A DNA stretch of 64,000 bases from contig NC_088302.1 in the NCBI RefSeq assembly GCF_032854445.1, positions 58,260,237 to 58,324,236 of the forward strand. Direction: 5' to 3'. The notes beneath the pieces were generated by a model that saw only the letters and a program-made list of their open reading frames with translations, had not been told where the DNA came from and did no database searches. The number at the start of each line of letters is the position of its first letter. The first letter of the stretch is position 1. The DNA is from Liolophura sinensis. Taxonomy: Eukaryota > Mollusca > Polyplacophora > Chitonida > Chitonidae. Below, one piece after another: positions 32,379 through 41,355 of this stretch. Made by a program: the position numbers and the translations under genes.

Positions 32379-32795
32379 CTAAGTACTTACCATAGCAGTA
32401 GTACAGCTAGCACTCTTAATCGCCTGTTCAACAAATGGGTCGGTGGCGAGCTGTGCCATGAGCATTGGTCGATTCTCGGGTGGGGTAGGTAGGAGCCAGC
32501 TGGCCGCCCTTACATATGATCTCAAGAACATACCTCCGACACCGTTAACCATCCGCGCACCGAGGTTAGCCTCGTACCGGGAGTACAGCTCTTCAACGTC
32601 TTCGTCGCTCATGGCGTCGATCTCAGCGGCCGTTACGTCTTTTTCCAGATATCGCTTGGCCTGCCCACCCGCCGCAAGTGCCACCAGCCTATCCCTGTGC
32701 TGCCGTGCATCATCTTGTTCCTGCGGCGGCTGTTCCTGACAGCGGGGCTCCTTAACTGCGCTCATCAGCTCGTCTATAAAATCGCCGGCATCCAT
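32379..32795 (-). CDS. Polinton conserved hypothetical protein
   Basis: 138 codons. MDAGDFIDELMSAVKEP start, Gln/Asp-rich N-terminus, then helical DVEELYSRYEANLGARMVNG and PPENRPMLMAQLATDPFVEQ. I recognise the pattern as recurrent in invertebrate Polintons but know of no function. It lies immediately downstream of the ATPase. Confidence 0.5.
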   Translation of the reverse strand: MDAGDFIDELMSAVKEPRCQEQPPQEQDDARQHRDRLVALAAGGQAKRYLEKDVTAAEIDAMSDEDVEELYSRYEANLGARMVNGVGGMFLRSYVRAASWLLPTPPENRPMLMAQLATDPFVEQAIKSASCTTAMVST

Positions 32796-32821
32796 GCTTC
32801 ATTTAAAAATGTCGCCTATAT

Positions 32822-33440
32822 CTAATATAAAACCTGATATGTGCTGGGCTGATCAGTCTTTAGCTGAAGCTTAGAATGCCGATTGTTCTTGAGCAACTGT
32901 CGAACCTCTACCTTTTCGCTCTTGGTCTGGATGACGTCGTTCTCCTCCAGGCAGCTTTCGAACGAGTGCCGATCTTTGCAGTTGAAGAGAGCCACCCACT
33001 TTGTCTGCTCGCGAAAGTCTTTGAGGACGGCGTTGTATTTCTGAGTGAGGGACCCAGACGCTTTTGTCTGCATGACGGCCCGAGAAAGCCATGAATGACA
33101 GCATGTCTTTTTTCTTCGTCATCGCCTGCGACGCGCTACAATCATCGATGATGTATAAGGTGGGTTCCCCCTTGAACAAACTGTAGAAAGCTCTGAGGAA
33201 GTCGTGGAGCCGCTCGCCGGGGTCAAAACAATAGACCTCTGGGTCAGACAGTATCCATCGTCGACGGTGCGCCTTGTTATACTCAAGACTGGGGCACAGG
33301 ATCACAATGTAATGAAACAAACAAGGACCCTCAAGCAGGTCCAGCATGAAGACCGTTTTACCGCATCCCATCTGCCCACAGATAATCGCGCAGTGGGCGT
33401 ACATGGGGTAATCAATACAGCGCTTTGTCGAATCCACCAT
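32822..33440 (-). pseudogene. Polinton packaging ATPase (FtsK/A32-like), one frameshift
   Basis: This ATPase would pump DNA into capsids. The minus-strand frame from 33440 has the Walker A motif GQMGCGKT (residues 22-29) and Walker B LYIIDD (95-100). After about residue 128 the homologous sequence continues in another frame (to 32822) with NAVLKDFREQTKWVALFNC. The start overlaps the end of the capsid gene by about 29 bp, the compact spacing expected in these elements. The frameshift inactivates it. Confidence 0.85.
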
Positions 33441-34590
33441 ACTTGATGTGAAGCTTTGCGTCCATGATCACATACAGATATACGTTCAACACTCCGGGCT
33501 CTTCTCTCTCTTTTGTAACCTGTATCCCCTCGCTGGCGTTTATCACGCGCCTCCCACTGCCATGCAGCTCGTCATCGTCACTTGTCCTCAGGTCAAGCCA
33601 GAAGGCGTATTTGTACGTCAAGAACTCTTCCAGGGACGCGTTTGCCAGAACCAAGTCTTTTACGACCCTGGCCACCTCGGAGTCCCGCTTCTTAAGGGGT
33701 GAGCTGGAGAAGAACTTCTTGACCTCGTCCTATTGCTGATACGCCCGCGTGTCCTGGCTGTACAGCTGATTAGGGACACCTATTATTGTGACTTCTACTT
33801 TGGTGATCTTCGGGTTGTAGAAGGATTCCGATCTCCTCCTCCATGGGGTTCCTTTAGCCTCGAACAGCATGAGGATGCCCTTCACTGATCTCGCGGGCGT
33901 GTTCAGGTTTATGTTCCAGAGAGTATCAGACTTGTCCTTCACAAGGTTTCGGAGGCGGAGGACGCGATCATATAGTATGGAGAAGCTCCCGGCAAACTGG
34001 TTGCGGATCTGTCTAGCGACCTCAACTTCGGTGACCATATCGAACTCCAAAGTGATGTTGTCGATGGTGTAAGTCGCGTCGACATCGCCTGTTGTCTTTA
34101 TGACCCGGCTGTAATCGTTGAACGTCAGTTCGTACTCCAGCTGGTTGGACAGGGCACTGTGATAGAATGGCATGTGGCTATCTAGAAGCCTAGTGGGATG
34201 TGGAACCGGTTGCCAAAGGCGTGAGCGATGGCATTTTCTCCAGCATCGTCGTCACTTGCGTCCTCCGCTCCGACTCGAAGTTTAAGCATGTTTTCGCTGC
34301 CGATGCCTTGTAGGCTGCATTCTGCCGTTCGTTTTTGGTCAGCCATAAGTCGCCGTAGCAATGAAACATATCAGAGTCGTCGATGGACATTACCTCATTC
34401 CCGCTGATTTTGATCGTGATTTTCTTGACTACTGCGCGTCCGAGATTCCCGACCACTGTGGCGTTCGGGTCGGATGAATTGATCGTGATCGAGAAGGCCA
34501 AGCGCACGGTGCCGGGCACAATGACGTCATTTGTGCCGAGGTTGGGGAAGCTGACCAAGAGTAGTTTGATTCTGGTCGATCGTACTCGCG
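33412..34590 (-). pseudogene. Polinton major capsid protein (double jelly-roll), broken into three frames
   Basis: Minus-strand pieces in order: 34590-34190 (SFPNLGTNDVIVPGTVRLAF, then KISGNEVMSIDDSDMFHCYG), 34173-33730 (ALSNQLEYELTFNDYSRVI and a long beta-rich stretch), and 33675-33412 (ANASLEEFLTYKYAFWLDLR, GSGRRVINASEG). These match the N-terminal, middle and C-terminal parts of the capsid proteins known from Polintons. A stop near 34190 and a shift near 33700 break the gene, and no ATG was found in frame at the 5' end. Confidence 0.85.
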
Positions 34591-34726
34591 TTATTGGTCT
34601 TGATTACGGACTGCCGTACACCTTGTACCCCGAGAGGCTTACGGAGTGTTCTGAAGGGGTTAAGCCTGGGTCCGTATGTATTCTTTGTGTATTGAAGGCA
34701 TACCTTGAAAGTCCAATACGAGGATT

Positions 34727-34918
34727 ATGGCAGACTATGACTTTAATAACCTGTCATTCGACGATGGCAGAGAGGACAACAACGACGACGAACAGACCCC
34801 TCTCCCTGCAGGTGATGATGTTCCCGAGCAACAAAGCCGGGGTGCGAACTCAAGAAACGTTCAACGAGAGCTGACGCAGGCCGCCGTGAATGATTATTAC
34901 GAAGCCTTGCCTTGCTGA
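34727..34918 (+). CDS. Polinton acidic small protein
   Basis: 63 codons on the + strand, strongly acidic N-terminus (FDDGREDNNDDEQTP), divergent from the capsid gene. It may be the start of the coiled-coil gene that follows, separated from it by stop codons near 34918-35000. Confidence 0.35.
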   Translation: MADYDFNNLSFDDGREDNNDDEQTPLPAGDDVPEQQSRGANSRNVQRELTQAAVNDYYEALPC

Positions 34919-35029
34919 GAAGTATCCCAGCCTTACCCCACTCCTTCGCGATTACACGAATTTTGAGGTTGTCCAAGGGCGTCTGCGACTCGTGACCCAC
35001 CCCAGTCTGGACATCATCACAAAAGAACA

Positions 35030-36022
35030 GGTGCACCGCTAGCCCTCTCAACAATCGCCGAGAATGGAGGGGTTGATGTTGTTCGGCAGGAGCTGGGCCT
35101 TGTAGACTGGAAAAGCGCAGGACAGCCATCATCGCTTCCGGCAGCAGTCGCAGCCCTGGAGACAGCAAGTTCAGAACTCGGTGCCGCGGCCCCCGAGGCA
35201 GATACCATGGAGCTGAAGGATTTAAGCCAACCAGCGAAAAAGGGCGCTGATGCTGTCCACACAATGGAAACAAGCTCGACGGATAGTGAGGTAGGGCGGG
35301 CTCTTGAAACGATAAACGACCCTCCTCTTCCAATGCGAGAACTTCTGGGGCTTGACAAGGCACTGCAGACTTCGGAAGACGAACACGCGAAATGACCTCG
35401 CCAAGCTGTCAAGTCTCGATAAGGACATCGCAACACAAAAGCAGAAGTTCGGGGAGGCCCCTGATGAATTCTCCCGGCCGTCGGATCACAGACCGGATAA
35501 GAATTTCGAGGACGAGAGGGTGGCCCGGCTCGAAGCAGCCTCTTTAACGGGCGAAGCCCTGCGCACGCAAATACGCCGCATCAAGCAGTCGATCGATCGC
35601 ATCCTACACAAGGATACCACTCTGGCCGAGTGCGTCCGCACCCTCTTCCGGGAGCAAGGAATAACCGTGATCTCCATTCTCACGGCAATTGGGATGGCGA
35701 TTTCGACGCTGGGATTAGCGATAAAGTTGGCGCTGACTGGCGGGTCCGGCGGGGGCATCCAGCCAACGCCACCTCCATCCGACGGGCGTGGTCTTCAAGA
35801 ATGTTTGAAAAAGCATCTCCAGTCTCTGGCGCGCGCCCTTGGCAAGCTGGCTGGGAAGGCTGCCGCTGCGATTCCGGGTATTATTGCAGTATTGTGCCCT
35901 GGCTACTGAATCTTCTCGGGAAAACGGCTGGGTGGCTGGCCGATAATGTCTGGGCTCTAGTCGTCGCAGTTTTGCTCGTGGCTGTTCGTAAGTATTTAAC
36001 GCATAGTCCACAACAGCAGTAA
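35030..36022 (+). pseudogene. Polinton coiled-coil and membrane protein, frameshifted
   Basis: Three overlapping + frames (35207-35395, 35352-35909, 35630-36022) form one protein: an Ala/Glu-rich N-terminal part, a long helical region (VARLEAASLTGEALRTQIRR, then IKQSIDRILHKD), a hydrophobic segment (VISILTAIGMAISTLGLAIK), a Pro/Gly linker, an amphipathic HLQSLARALGKLAGKAAAA block and a final membrane helix (WLLNLLGKTAGWLADNVWAL). Shifts at about 35390 and 35895 separate the pieces. The layout suggests a virion spike or membrane-interaction protein; function unknown. Confidence 0.5.
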
Positions 36023-36024
36023 GC

Positions 36025-37323
36025 CGACACCAACCCCAGCGACGACGATAGCTGTCTTCTCCGCATCGTGATTCTTTTGGTCTGGAGATAGGGGTTCTTT
36101 AGCCGCTTTGCGGCGCGCAGCAACATGCTGAACGCGCGCGGTGGGTGTGGACGCTTTCTTGTGGCTTTACGATCCGTGGTCAGGTGAGCGCTTGTGCAAA
36201 GTGAGCGGCACTTTAGCGTTCACACCCTCATTGCCTCCTTAGCTTCTGGTCCTCTGTGGCCACGACGATTTTGTTGTTGTAGTTCGCCCACATGGCCGAT
36301 CTGCAGAAGCATGTCGCTGGAGGCCATATATAGGCCTATGCCATACACAAAGTCTACAGCGCTCCCGGCATACTGTAGCACGTCCTAGTAGCGTTTGATA
36401 GCAGACAGAAGGTCTATCGGAGAGGAAATAGCGTCTTCAACGTTCGCGGCAAACTGTTTTTGCGCGTCGAAGGCTGTGCCCGTGCCTAGAATACGCGCCC
36501 TTGTTTGCGCTTGGGTGCCTAGAAGAGCCCACACGTATGTCAGGATGGAATCGTTTAGGCACTCTACGCCTGGCAGCGTGAATCCTTGGATTTGTCAACA
36601 GTGAACGACGCCCAAGCCTCCTCGGCGTCCTGCTCGATGTAGTCGACGTGGAGCGCTGTAGGCTTTCTAGGGAACGAACATCCTGCTCGGATCGAAGGTC
36701 CCATCGCCAATGGGGCTGTAGTCCATTCGCGTGATAAAGTAATATGCCACTCCGAGGCCGTGATTCGCCCACTGCGCCTCCAGTCTGTGTGCGTATCTAC
36801 ATGGAACTCCCTACAAATTCTCTCGTAGGCCCTCTTGTCGTAGGGGTTGTCGAACGTCGCCCACTCTCTGTCTTGCGGCAGGGGAGCCTTTATCTCTTCC
36901 AAGATCCGCCTAACTTGGTAATAAACATGGAACGTGTTCAGAGCCCTTATTCGTTGGTCGGGGGCGAGAAGATGGTCTTTTGCAGATACGCTGCAGCCCG
37001 TGGTTGCGCACCAGACCGCGAAGTTCACTTGGTTCTGCCAGAATTGCATAGGGTCGGTGTTCCAGGCCTGAACAATGGAATGGCTGGTTATCTTTGGGCA
37101 GCCGGTACTTGGCCAACACATCTGTGAACTGGATCGGAAAGGCCTTCTTTTCATCGATGTAGATGTCAAATCGCGTGAGCTGCTCTGCGTGGGTTTGGAT
37201 ACTATGAAATGCCCCGGCATTGTAAGTGGCCTCTCTATTGAATCTGTAAGCCTCACTGTTCATGTGGCTATTCCGTAAGATGTTCATCACATTGACTGAC
37301 ATTCTAAATGGGGCACAGCACAC
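36025..37323 (-). pseudogene. Polinton conserved protein, frameshifted
   Basis: Minus-strand frames 37323-36910 and 37256-36564, continuing to about 36280, carry RMSVNVMNILRNSHMNSEAY, QVNFAVWCATTGC, RALNTFHVYYQVRRILEEI, PYDKRAYERICREF and a distal IGLYMASSDMLLQIG block. I recognise this as a protein conserved in invertebrate Polintons, of unknown role, probably structural. At least two shifts and one stop (after AIKRY) are present. Confidence 0.5.
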
Positions 37324-37936
37324 GCTGCCTCATGCCCTTAACAACCTCGACTGCCGCCTTAAAACCGCCCTTCGCGAGATAACATTCTACCCGAACTGGG
37401 TGAATATCCCTTCGGAGTGGGCTTCTTGCTTGGAGGGCAAACGTGTTGAAATGCGATGGCTACTACAATGTCTGTACGCTTGACAAGGGTATATTCCGCC
37501 CGCATGGGGTTTCTCTGGGAATGAATGAAGCTACGGCCGCCTAGTCCTTACCCTCCCTAGAAATGCCTTCATAACGCTCCAAGAGCTTGCCCCAATCTTA
37601 GGGTTCTCCGACGGGTTTATGCCCATAGGGGGGACTGCGGAAGGTGATAAGCCACCTAACTTGGTCACACACAAAGAAGTCTTCGTGCATTTAGATGAAC
37701 TGAACACCTCAGAAAACATGAGAATAACACCAGATTTCGGTGGCGGTTCCACACTACTTCAGGTCATCGCTGTGATTGGTGAAGGGATTAACTGCGGGAA
37801 GACGGTTTCATTTCCCAACCCACAGTACAAAGCTTTGCGCGCCGACTATATAACGCACTTGACCGTGGCGCTTTTAGATAAAGACGGCGAGTATATGAAT
37901 GTAGGGTACCTCAGTGCTACCCTAGAAATACAATGA
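37280..37936 (+). pseudogene. Polinton minor capsid (penton-like) protein, broken
   Basis: The + frame MFITLTDILNGAQHTLPHAL and REITFYPNWVNIPS recalls the N-terminal beta-strands of Polinton minor capsid proteins, usually written as a jelly-roll with a WEVGL.EI.YP.SW pattern. It is followed in another frame by 37619-37936 (NLVTHKEVFVHLDELNTSEN, ADYITHLTVALLDKDGEYMN), the C-terminal strands. A gap of stops at 37480-37615 separates them. Assignment rests on pattern and position only. Confidence 0.5.
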
Positions 37937-37964
37937 GCATGGTGGACGCAGCGGTCCCAGGTCT

Positions 37965-38364
37965 GTGTCCCTGTCTTTAAGCGACTTGGCAGATGTGTCG
38001 AAGTTCGAACTTCCAGGTCAGGAATGTAAAATCTACGCCTTCCAGTTTCAAAGTGGCCAGTCACCGTCTGAGGTGAATGAAGAACAAAAAGTCTCATTAA
38101 TTCGCTTTGAAGACCGCTTTGTTCTTACAGAGCCCGCGACCCCGATTGGTTGATAGATGTAAAGGTGACCCCGATGTTGGTCCAGACCACCGGGGCCGAT
38201 GTGAAAAAGTTTTCAACTCCGGAAACTCTTTCGTGTCGTACGTACCAACCAGCGCCAGTCTTGTGGCTTTGGAAGGAGGAGGTTACTTCACACTAACTGC
38301 GCCGCCGGGTGTAGAGACAGTGCGTCTTACGCGCAAACCGAGTTTGAGGCCACACTACGAATAA
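37965..38364 (+). pseudogene. Polinton short gene relic, unrecognised
   Basis: Two overlapping frames (37965-38153, 38107-38364) with beta-rich composition (CKIYAFQFQSGQSP; SYVPTSASLVALEGGGYFTL). Possibly a continuation of a structural gene. Not assignable. Confidence 0.3.
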
Positions 38365-38425
38365 ACCCTGGATCTATACTTATCTTAAACATCATACTTG
38401 GCACGGCCTCTCATCGCCGTTCCTC

Positions 38426-38668
38426 ATGATTACCGGGTTGAAACTAAAGTGGCCTGCAAAGCACGATGGAAACGAGCTCAGACTTATGATCAAATTACCG
38501 GCCCAGGGCAACCCAGTCATCCAGAGCTCTCTCGAGGATATACGAGTCTTCACAGGGGGCATTTTCAATCTCAATGAAATCTATTTAGATTCCGGTATAA
38601 GACTTTGCCGCCTTCGTGTTAGTAATCACGAGGACAATTTAGAGTTGACCGACGTTATTGATTCGTAG
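38426..38668 (+). CDS. Polinton short protein, unrecognised
   Basis: 80 codons, MITGLKLKWPAKHDGNELRL start, mixed alpha/beta composition. It overlaps the next frame by about 11 bp. Could be a separate small gene or part of the preceding one. Confidence 0.3.
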   Translation: MITGLKLKWPAKHDGNELRLMIKLPAQGNPVIQSSLEDIRVFTGGIFNLNEIYLDSGIRLCRLRVSNHEDNLELTDVIDS

Positions 38669-38675
38669 GACGGAC

Positions 38676-39190
38676 AATATGGGACGACTGTACCCGACGA
38701 TCATGGATGAAGACCCCTTGGCCCCGACCGCGCCGCCGGAGAGCGGGGTGCCGACGATCATGGATGAAAACCCCTTATCTCCGACCGCGCCGCCGGAGAG
38801 CGTGGCGCACGCCCATCGTCTGCAGTACATCAGCGAAATACAGAATCAGCTTGAATATGAGCGAGATCTCCGTCGGGCCTTGTACAAAAAGTACCGGCGC
38901 GGTGTCTTAGCCACCGAGGCCCTTGATTCAGCCATGGTTTGGGAATAGGGGTTGCAGGCGTGGGACTACTCACAACAATAATTGCAGCCCCTGCTGTGTT
39001 GGCTTATAGATCACGGCCGAAAACTATCCCGGCAAGAACTGAAAAACGCCCTTTCCGAATGATGTTCTGGGGAGGTGCCCAGGGGGAACTTGTTTGGAAC
39101 CCGAGCAAACCCCTTGCTATGTCTAGAGAGCCCGCGGATCTAGACCCACGGACAGCCTTTGCGCGCTTCACGGAATATCAGCCACGAGAT
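38676..39190 (+). pseudogene. Polinton C-terminal-end gene with Pro-rich repeat and membrane helix
   Basis: The frame contains a duplicated 18-codon Pro/Asp-rich block (PTIMDEDPLAPTAPPES, then PTIMDENPLSPTAPPES), a helical segment (EIQNQLEYERDLRRALYKKY) and, in the next frame, a hydrophobic GIGVAGVGLLTTIIAAPAVL helix. Similar helical plus hydrophobic modules sit next to the terminal repeat in other Polintons as I recall them. The frame runs into the inverted repeat and is frameshifted near 38940. Confidence 0.4.
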
Positions 39191-39386
39191 GGGGACCTCT
39201 ATTTTTGTTATTTTTTTAAAAAAGGGCGGGCCAGAACCCCTATTACCGTGAGATGGGGCTGGGAGCCCCTATTTACCGTGGGGAGGGTGTTATGGAGGAA
39301 GGGGGGGGGGGGGGCTGGGAGCCTATATTTGCCAAGGGGAGGGCCCAGGGGGATGGTGGTCTAGAACCGGCATTGTGTATACTACT
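39183..39386 (-). repeat. Polinton right terminal inverted repeat
   Basis: Partner of 26979-27174. It contains a 14-16 base G run near 39301 that is shorter and interrupted in the left copy, which explains most of the length difference. Confidence 0.92.
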
Positions 39387-39465
39387 AAGGTCATGTGTGA
39401 CAGAGACCAGACGATCCTGATGTGATATATTATTTTTACATTTTTAGGTTTTGATTTTTTTTCTT
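39387..39465 (-). pseudogene. LINE-A ORF1 zinc-knuckle remnant, upstream of Polinton
   Basis: Minus-strand SSKDCPCLQKRKKIKTLK corresponds to the end of the second CCHC knuckle in copy D (SSRDCPLFVKEKQIIQTLK). It joins the 5' UTR directly, so the first part of ORF1 is deleted in this copy. Confidence 0.75.
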
Positions 39466-39469
39466 TTTT

Positions 39470-39744
39470 GAAGACAGGGGCAGTCCTTGGAAGAGGCGTG
39501 TTGGGCGAGAGGATCTCGCAAGACCAACACGCCCTCAGCCACCAGGATCCCGTCCTCGGAGATTACAGGTCGCAAACCACGGCAAACAGGTCGCTCCCCA
39601 GTTGCCTCCTACACACCCGAGAAGATGTGAGCCTATTATATTCACCGGGCTCACACAAAAGAGATCTATGTTAGTCGTCTTTTATGACAAGCTCACCTAG
39701 AGGGTTGAGGTCTTGTTCTTATCACCCCGGAAACCCCACGCGGG
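39470..39744 (-). repeat. LINE-A 5' untranslated region
   Basis: The reverse complement matches 61211-61470 (copy D) block by block: gtggggtttccggggtgata, ataataggctcacatcttct, aggatcctggtggctgaggg. This identifies the shared LINE 5' end. Confidence 0.9.
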
Positions 39745-40455
39745 AACATGGAATGGAGGGGTTAAGCTAAAGTTACATGGTATGGAGGGATTAAGGTAAA
39801 GAAACACGGTATGGAGGGGTTAAGCTAAAGCTACATGGAATGGAGGTGTTAAACTAAAGCTACATGGAATTAAGGGTTAACCTAAAGTTACATGGAATGG
39901 AGGGGTTAAACTAAAGTTACATGTAATAGAGGGGTTAACCTAAAGCTACATGGAATGGAGGGGTTAAGGTAAAGAAACATGGAATGGAGGGGTTAAGCTA
40001 AAGCTACATGGAATGGAGGGGTTAAACTAAAGCTACATGGAATGGAGGGGTTAAGGTAAAGAAACATGGAATGGAGGGGTTAAGCTAAAGCTACATGGAA
40101 TGGAGGGGTTAAACTAAAGCTACATGGAATGGAGGGGTTAAACAAAAGCTACATGTAATAGAGTTGTTAAACTAAAGCCACATGGAATTGAGGGGTTAAG
40201 CTAAAGCTACATTTAATGGAGGGGTTAAACTAAAGGTACAGGTAATGGAGGGGTTAAACTAAAGCTACATGTAATGGAGGGGTTAAACTAAAATTACATG
40301 TAATGGAGGGGCTAACCTAAAGTTACATGGAATGGAGGGATTAACCTAAAGCTACATGGAATGAAGGGTTTAAGCTACACCTACATGGAATGGAGGGGTT
40401 AATCTAAAGCTACATGGAATAAGGGGTTAAGCTATAGCTGCATGGGGTTAAACAA
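39745..40455. repeat. 30-bp minisatellite, target of LINE copy A
   Basis: About 23 units of ggggttaaactaaagctaca followed by tggaatggag. The left remnant is at 22660-22704, so the 17-kb nest sits inside this array. Confidence 0.97.
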
Positions 40456-41275
40456 AGTGACGGAATCCATTATGATATTGTGTACTATGTAGAACACTGT
40501 CACCTACCATATATTACAGACTTCGTGTTGATTAACTCTGAGCAATAGATTCACGCTTCGCTAGATGCAAGCAAAGACTAAATATGTTAAAAGTAACATT
40601 TTCTTTTCATGTTTTAGACTACAATATTTACACGTAGGTTTTGTGTTGTTATTTTCGGATACATATGACTCTGTTGTGGGGTCTTAAAGATAATGCTGTT
40701 GAAAGGAGTCCCGTTAAAACTGTCTTTTGTGTGATCTATTAGTAATTCATTCCTTTTACTTTAAAGGGAGGTTTGAACAAGGCCTGGTTATTTCTCGTGA
40801 CTGAATTATCTGCTGTTACTTTCAAAGGTTGGTCTAATTTTCACTAAATCTTTTTGAAACTTACGATGTATACATTCTTGGATAACAAAGTGACATGGTT
40901 TGCAGAAAAAATTTAAAATATTGATTTAAGTTTGTTAAAGACTGAGGGTAAAGAGCCTATTGTGCCTAGTTGATGTTATCCCCTATGGCATAACACTACG
41001 GGATAAAACATCATCACATATATCCCACTTACACGTAAAATACCTTATTTTTTTAATTGAGAGAATTTCATTTTTTCTTTTTCTAAACGTGAGTGAAAGA
41101 TTTGTTATCCAAAGAGATAATGTGTGCTCGAGCATAGTACAAATCACAAATCAGAAGTGGTGCAACCTTAATTTATGGGTTGAACTTTAATTTTGTCGTT
41201 TATCTCCTGCCAAAAAAGAATGTGAACACAAAATGTTACTTTCATCCCTGTCAGTGGTCGCAGATAGTGACAAAG
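40456..41275. other. No gene recognised
   Basis: AT-rich, upstream flank of the secreted-protein gene. Only short frames. Confidence 0.35.
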
Positions 41276-41281
41276 CTTTAG

Positions 41282-41320
41282 TATAAGAGGAATGTCGCCT
41301 GACATTACGCTCGTCATTCG
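41282..41320 (+). promoter_or_regulatory. Candidate core promoter of secreted-protein gene
   Basis: A TATA-like tataagag at 41282 is followed 34 bp later by a gtcattcg initiator-like motif (A at 41316). This would give a short 5' untranslated exon ending at 41357, where a strong donor gtaagt begins. Inference from spacing only. Confidence 0.35.
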
Positions 41321-41355
41321 AATACACCGGTGAGGTACAGGACAACGAGGATAGA

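Larger units (their letters stand above)
26979..39386. mobile_element. Polinton/Maverick DNA transposon, degenerate, 12.4 kb
   Basis: A large virus-like transposon with roughly 200-bp terminal inverted repeats (26979-27174 and 39183-39386) and a direct repeat aaggt (26974-26978 and 39387-39391; taaggt if one T is shared), fitting the 6-bp duplications of Polintons. Cargo read from the ends inwards: the N-terminal part of protein-primed DNA polymerase B (+), integrase pieces (-) split by a Tc1-like insertion, small membrane proteins, packaging ATPase and major capsid protein (-), coiled-coil and membrane proteins (+), a conserved Polinton protein (-), and a minor capsid-like gene (+). The polymerase catalytic half and most of the integrase core are missing, no protease was found, and most genes carry stops or shifts. 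It is an inactive relic. Confidence 0.93.
22705..39744 (-). mobile_element. LINE copy A (I/Jockey-like with RNase H), disrupted by a Polinton
   Basis: A minus-strand non-LTR retrotransposon flanked by the 11-bp repeat aacatggaatg. Its 5' end is ccccacgcggg (39744 leftwards) and its 3' tail is the ataatcatt motif at 22705. Order on the minus strand: 5' UTR (39744-39470), ORF1 zinc-knuckle remnant (39465-39387), Polinton insertion, ORF1 remainder (26978-26850), endonuclease, reverse transcriptase, RNase H, 3' UTR. Without the Polinton it would be about 4.6 kb. Copy D (61211 onward) confirms the colinearity across the insertion. All frames are broken, so it is dead. The presence of RNase H together with an APE-type endonuclease suggests the I group. 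Confidence 0.9.

Noticed and set aside
26979-39386. A free or recently integrated animal virus
   Set aside because: Capsid and ATPase genes are present, but the terminal repeats, duplication and gene order are those of a Polinton transposon, and the genes are decayed.
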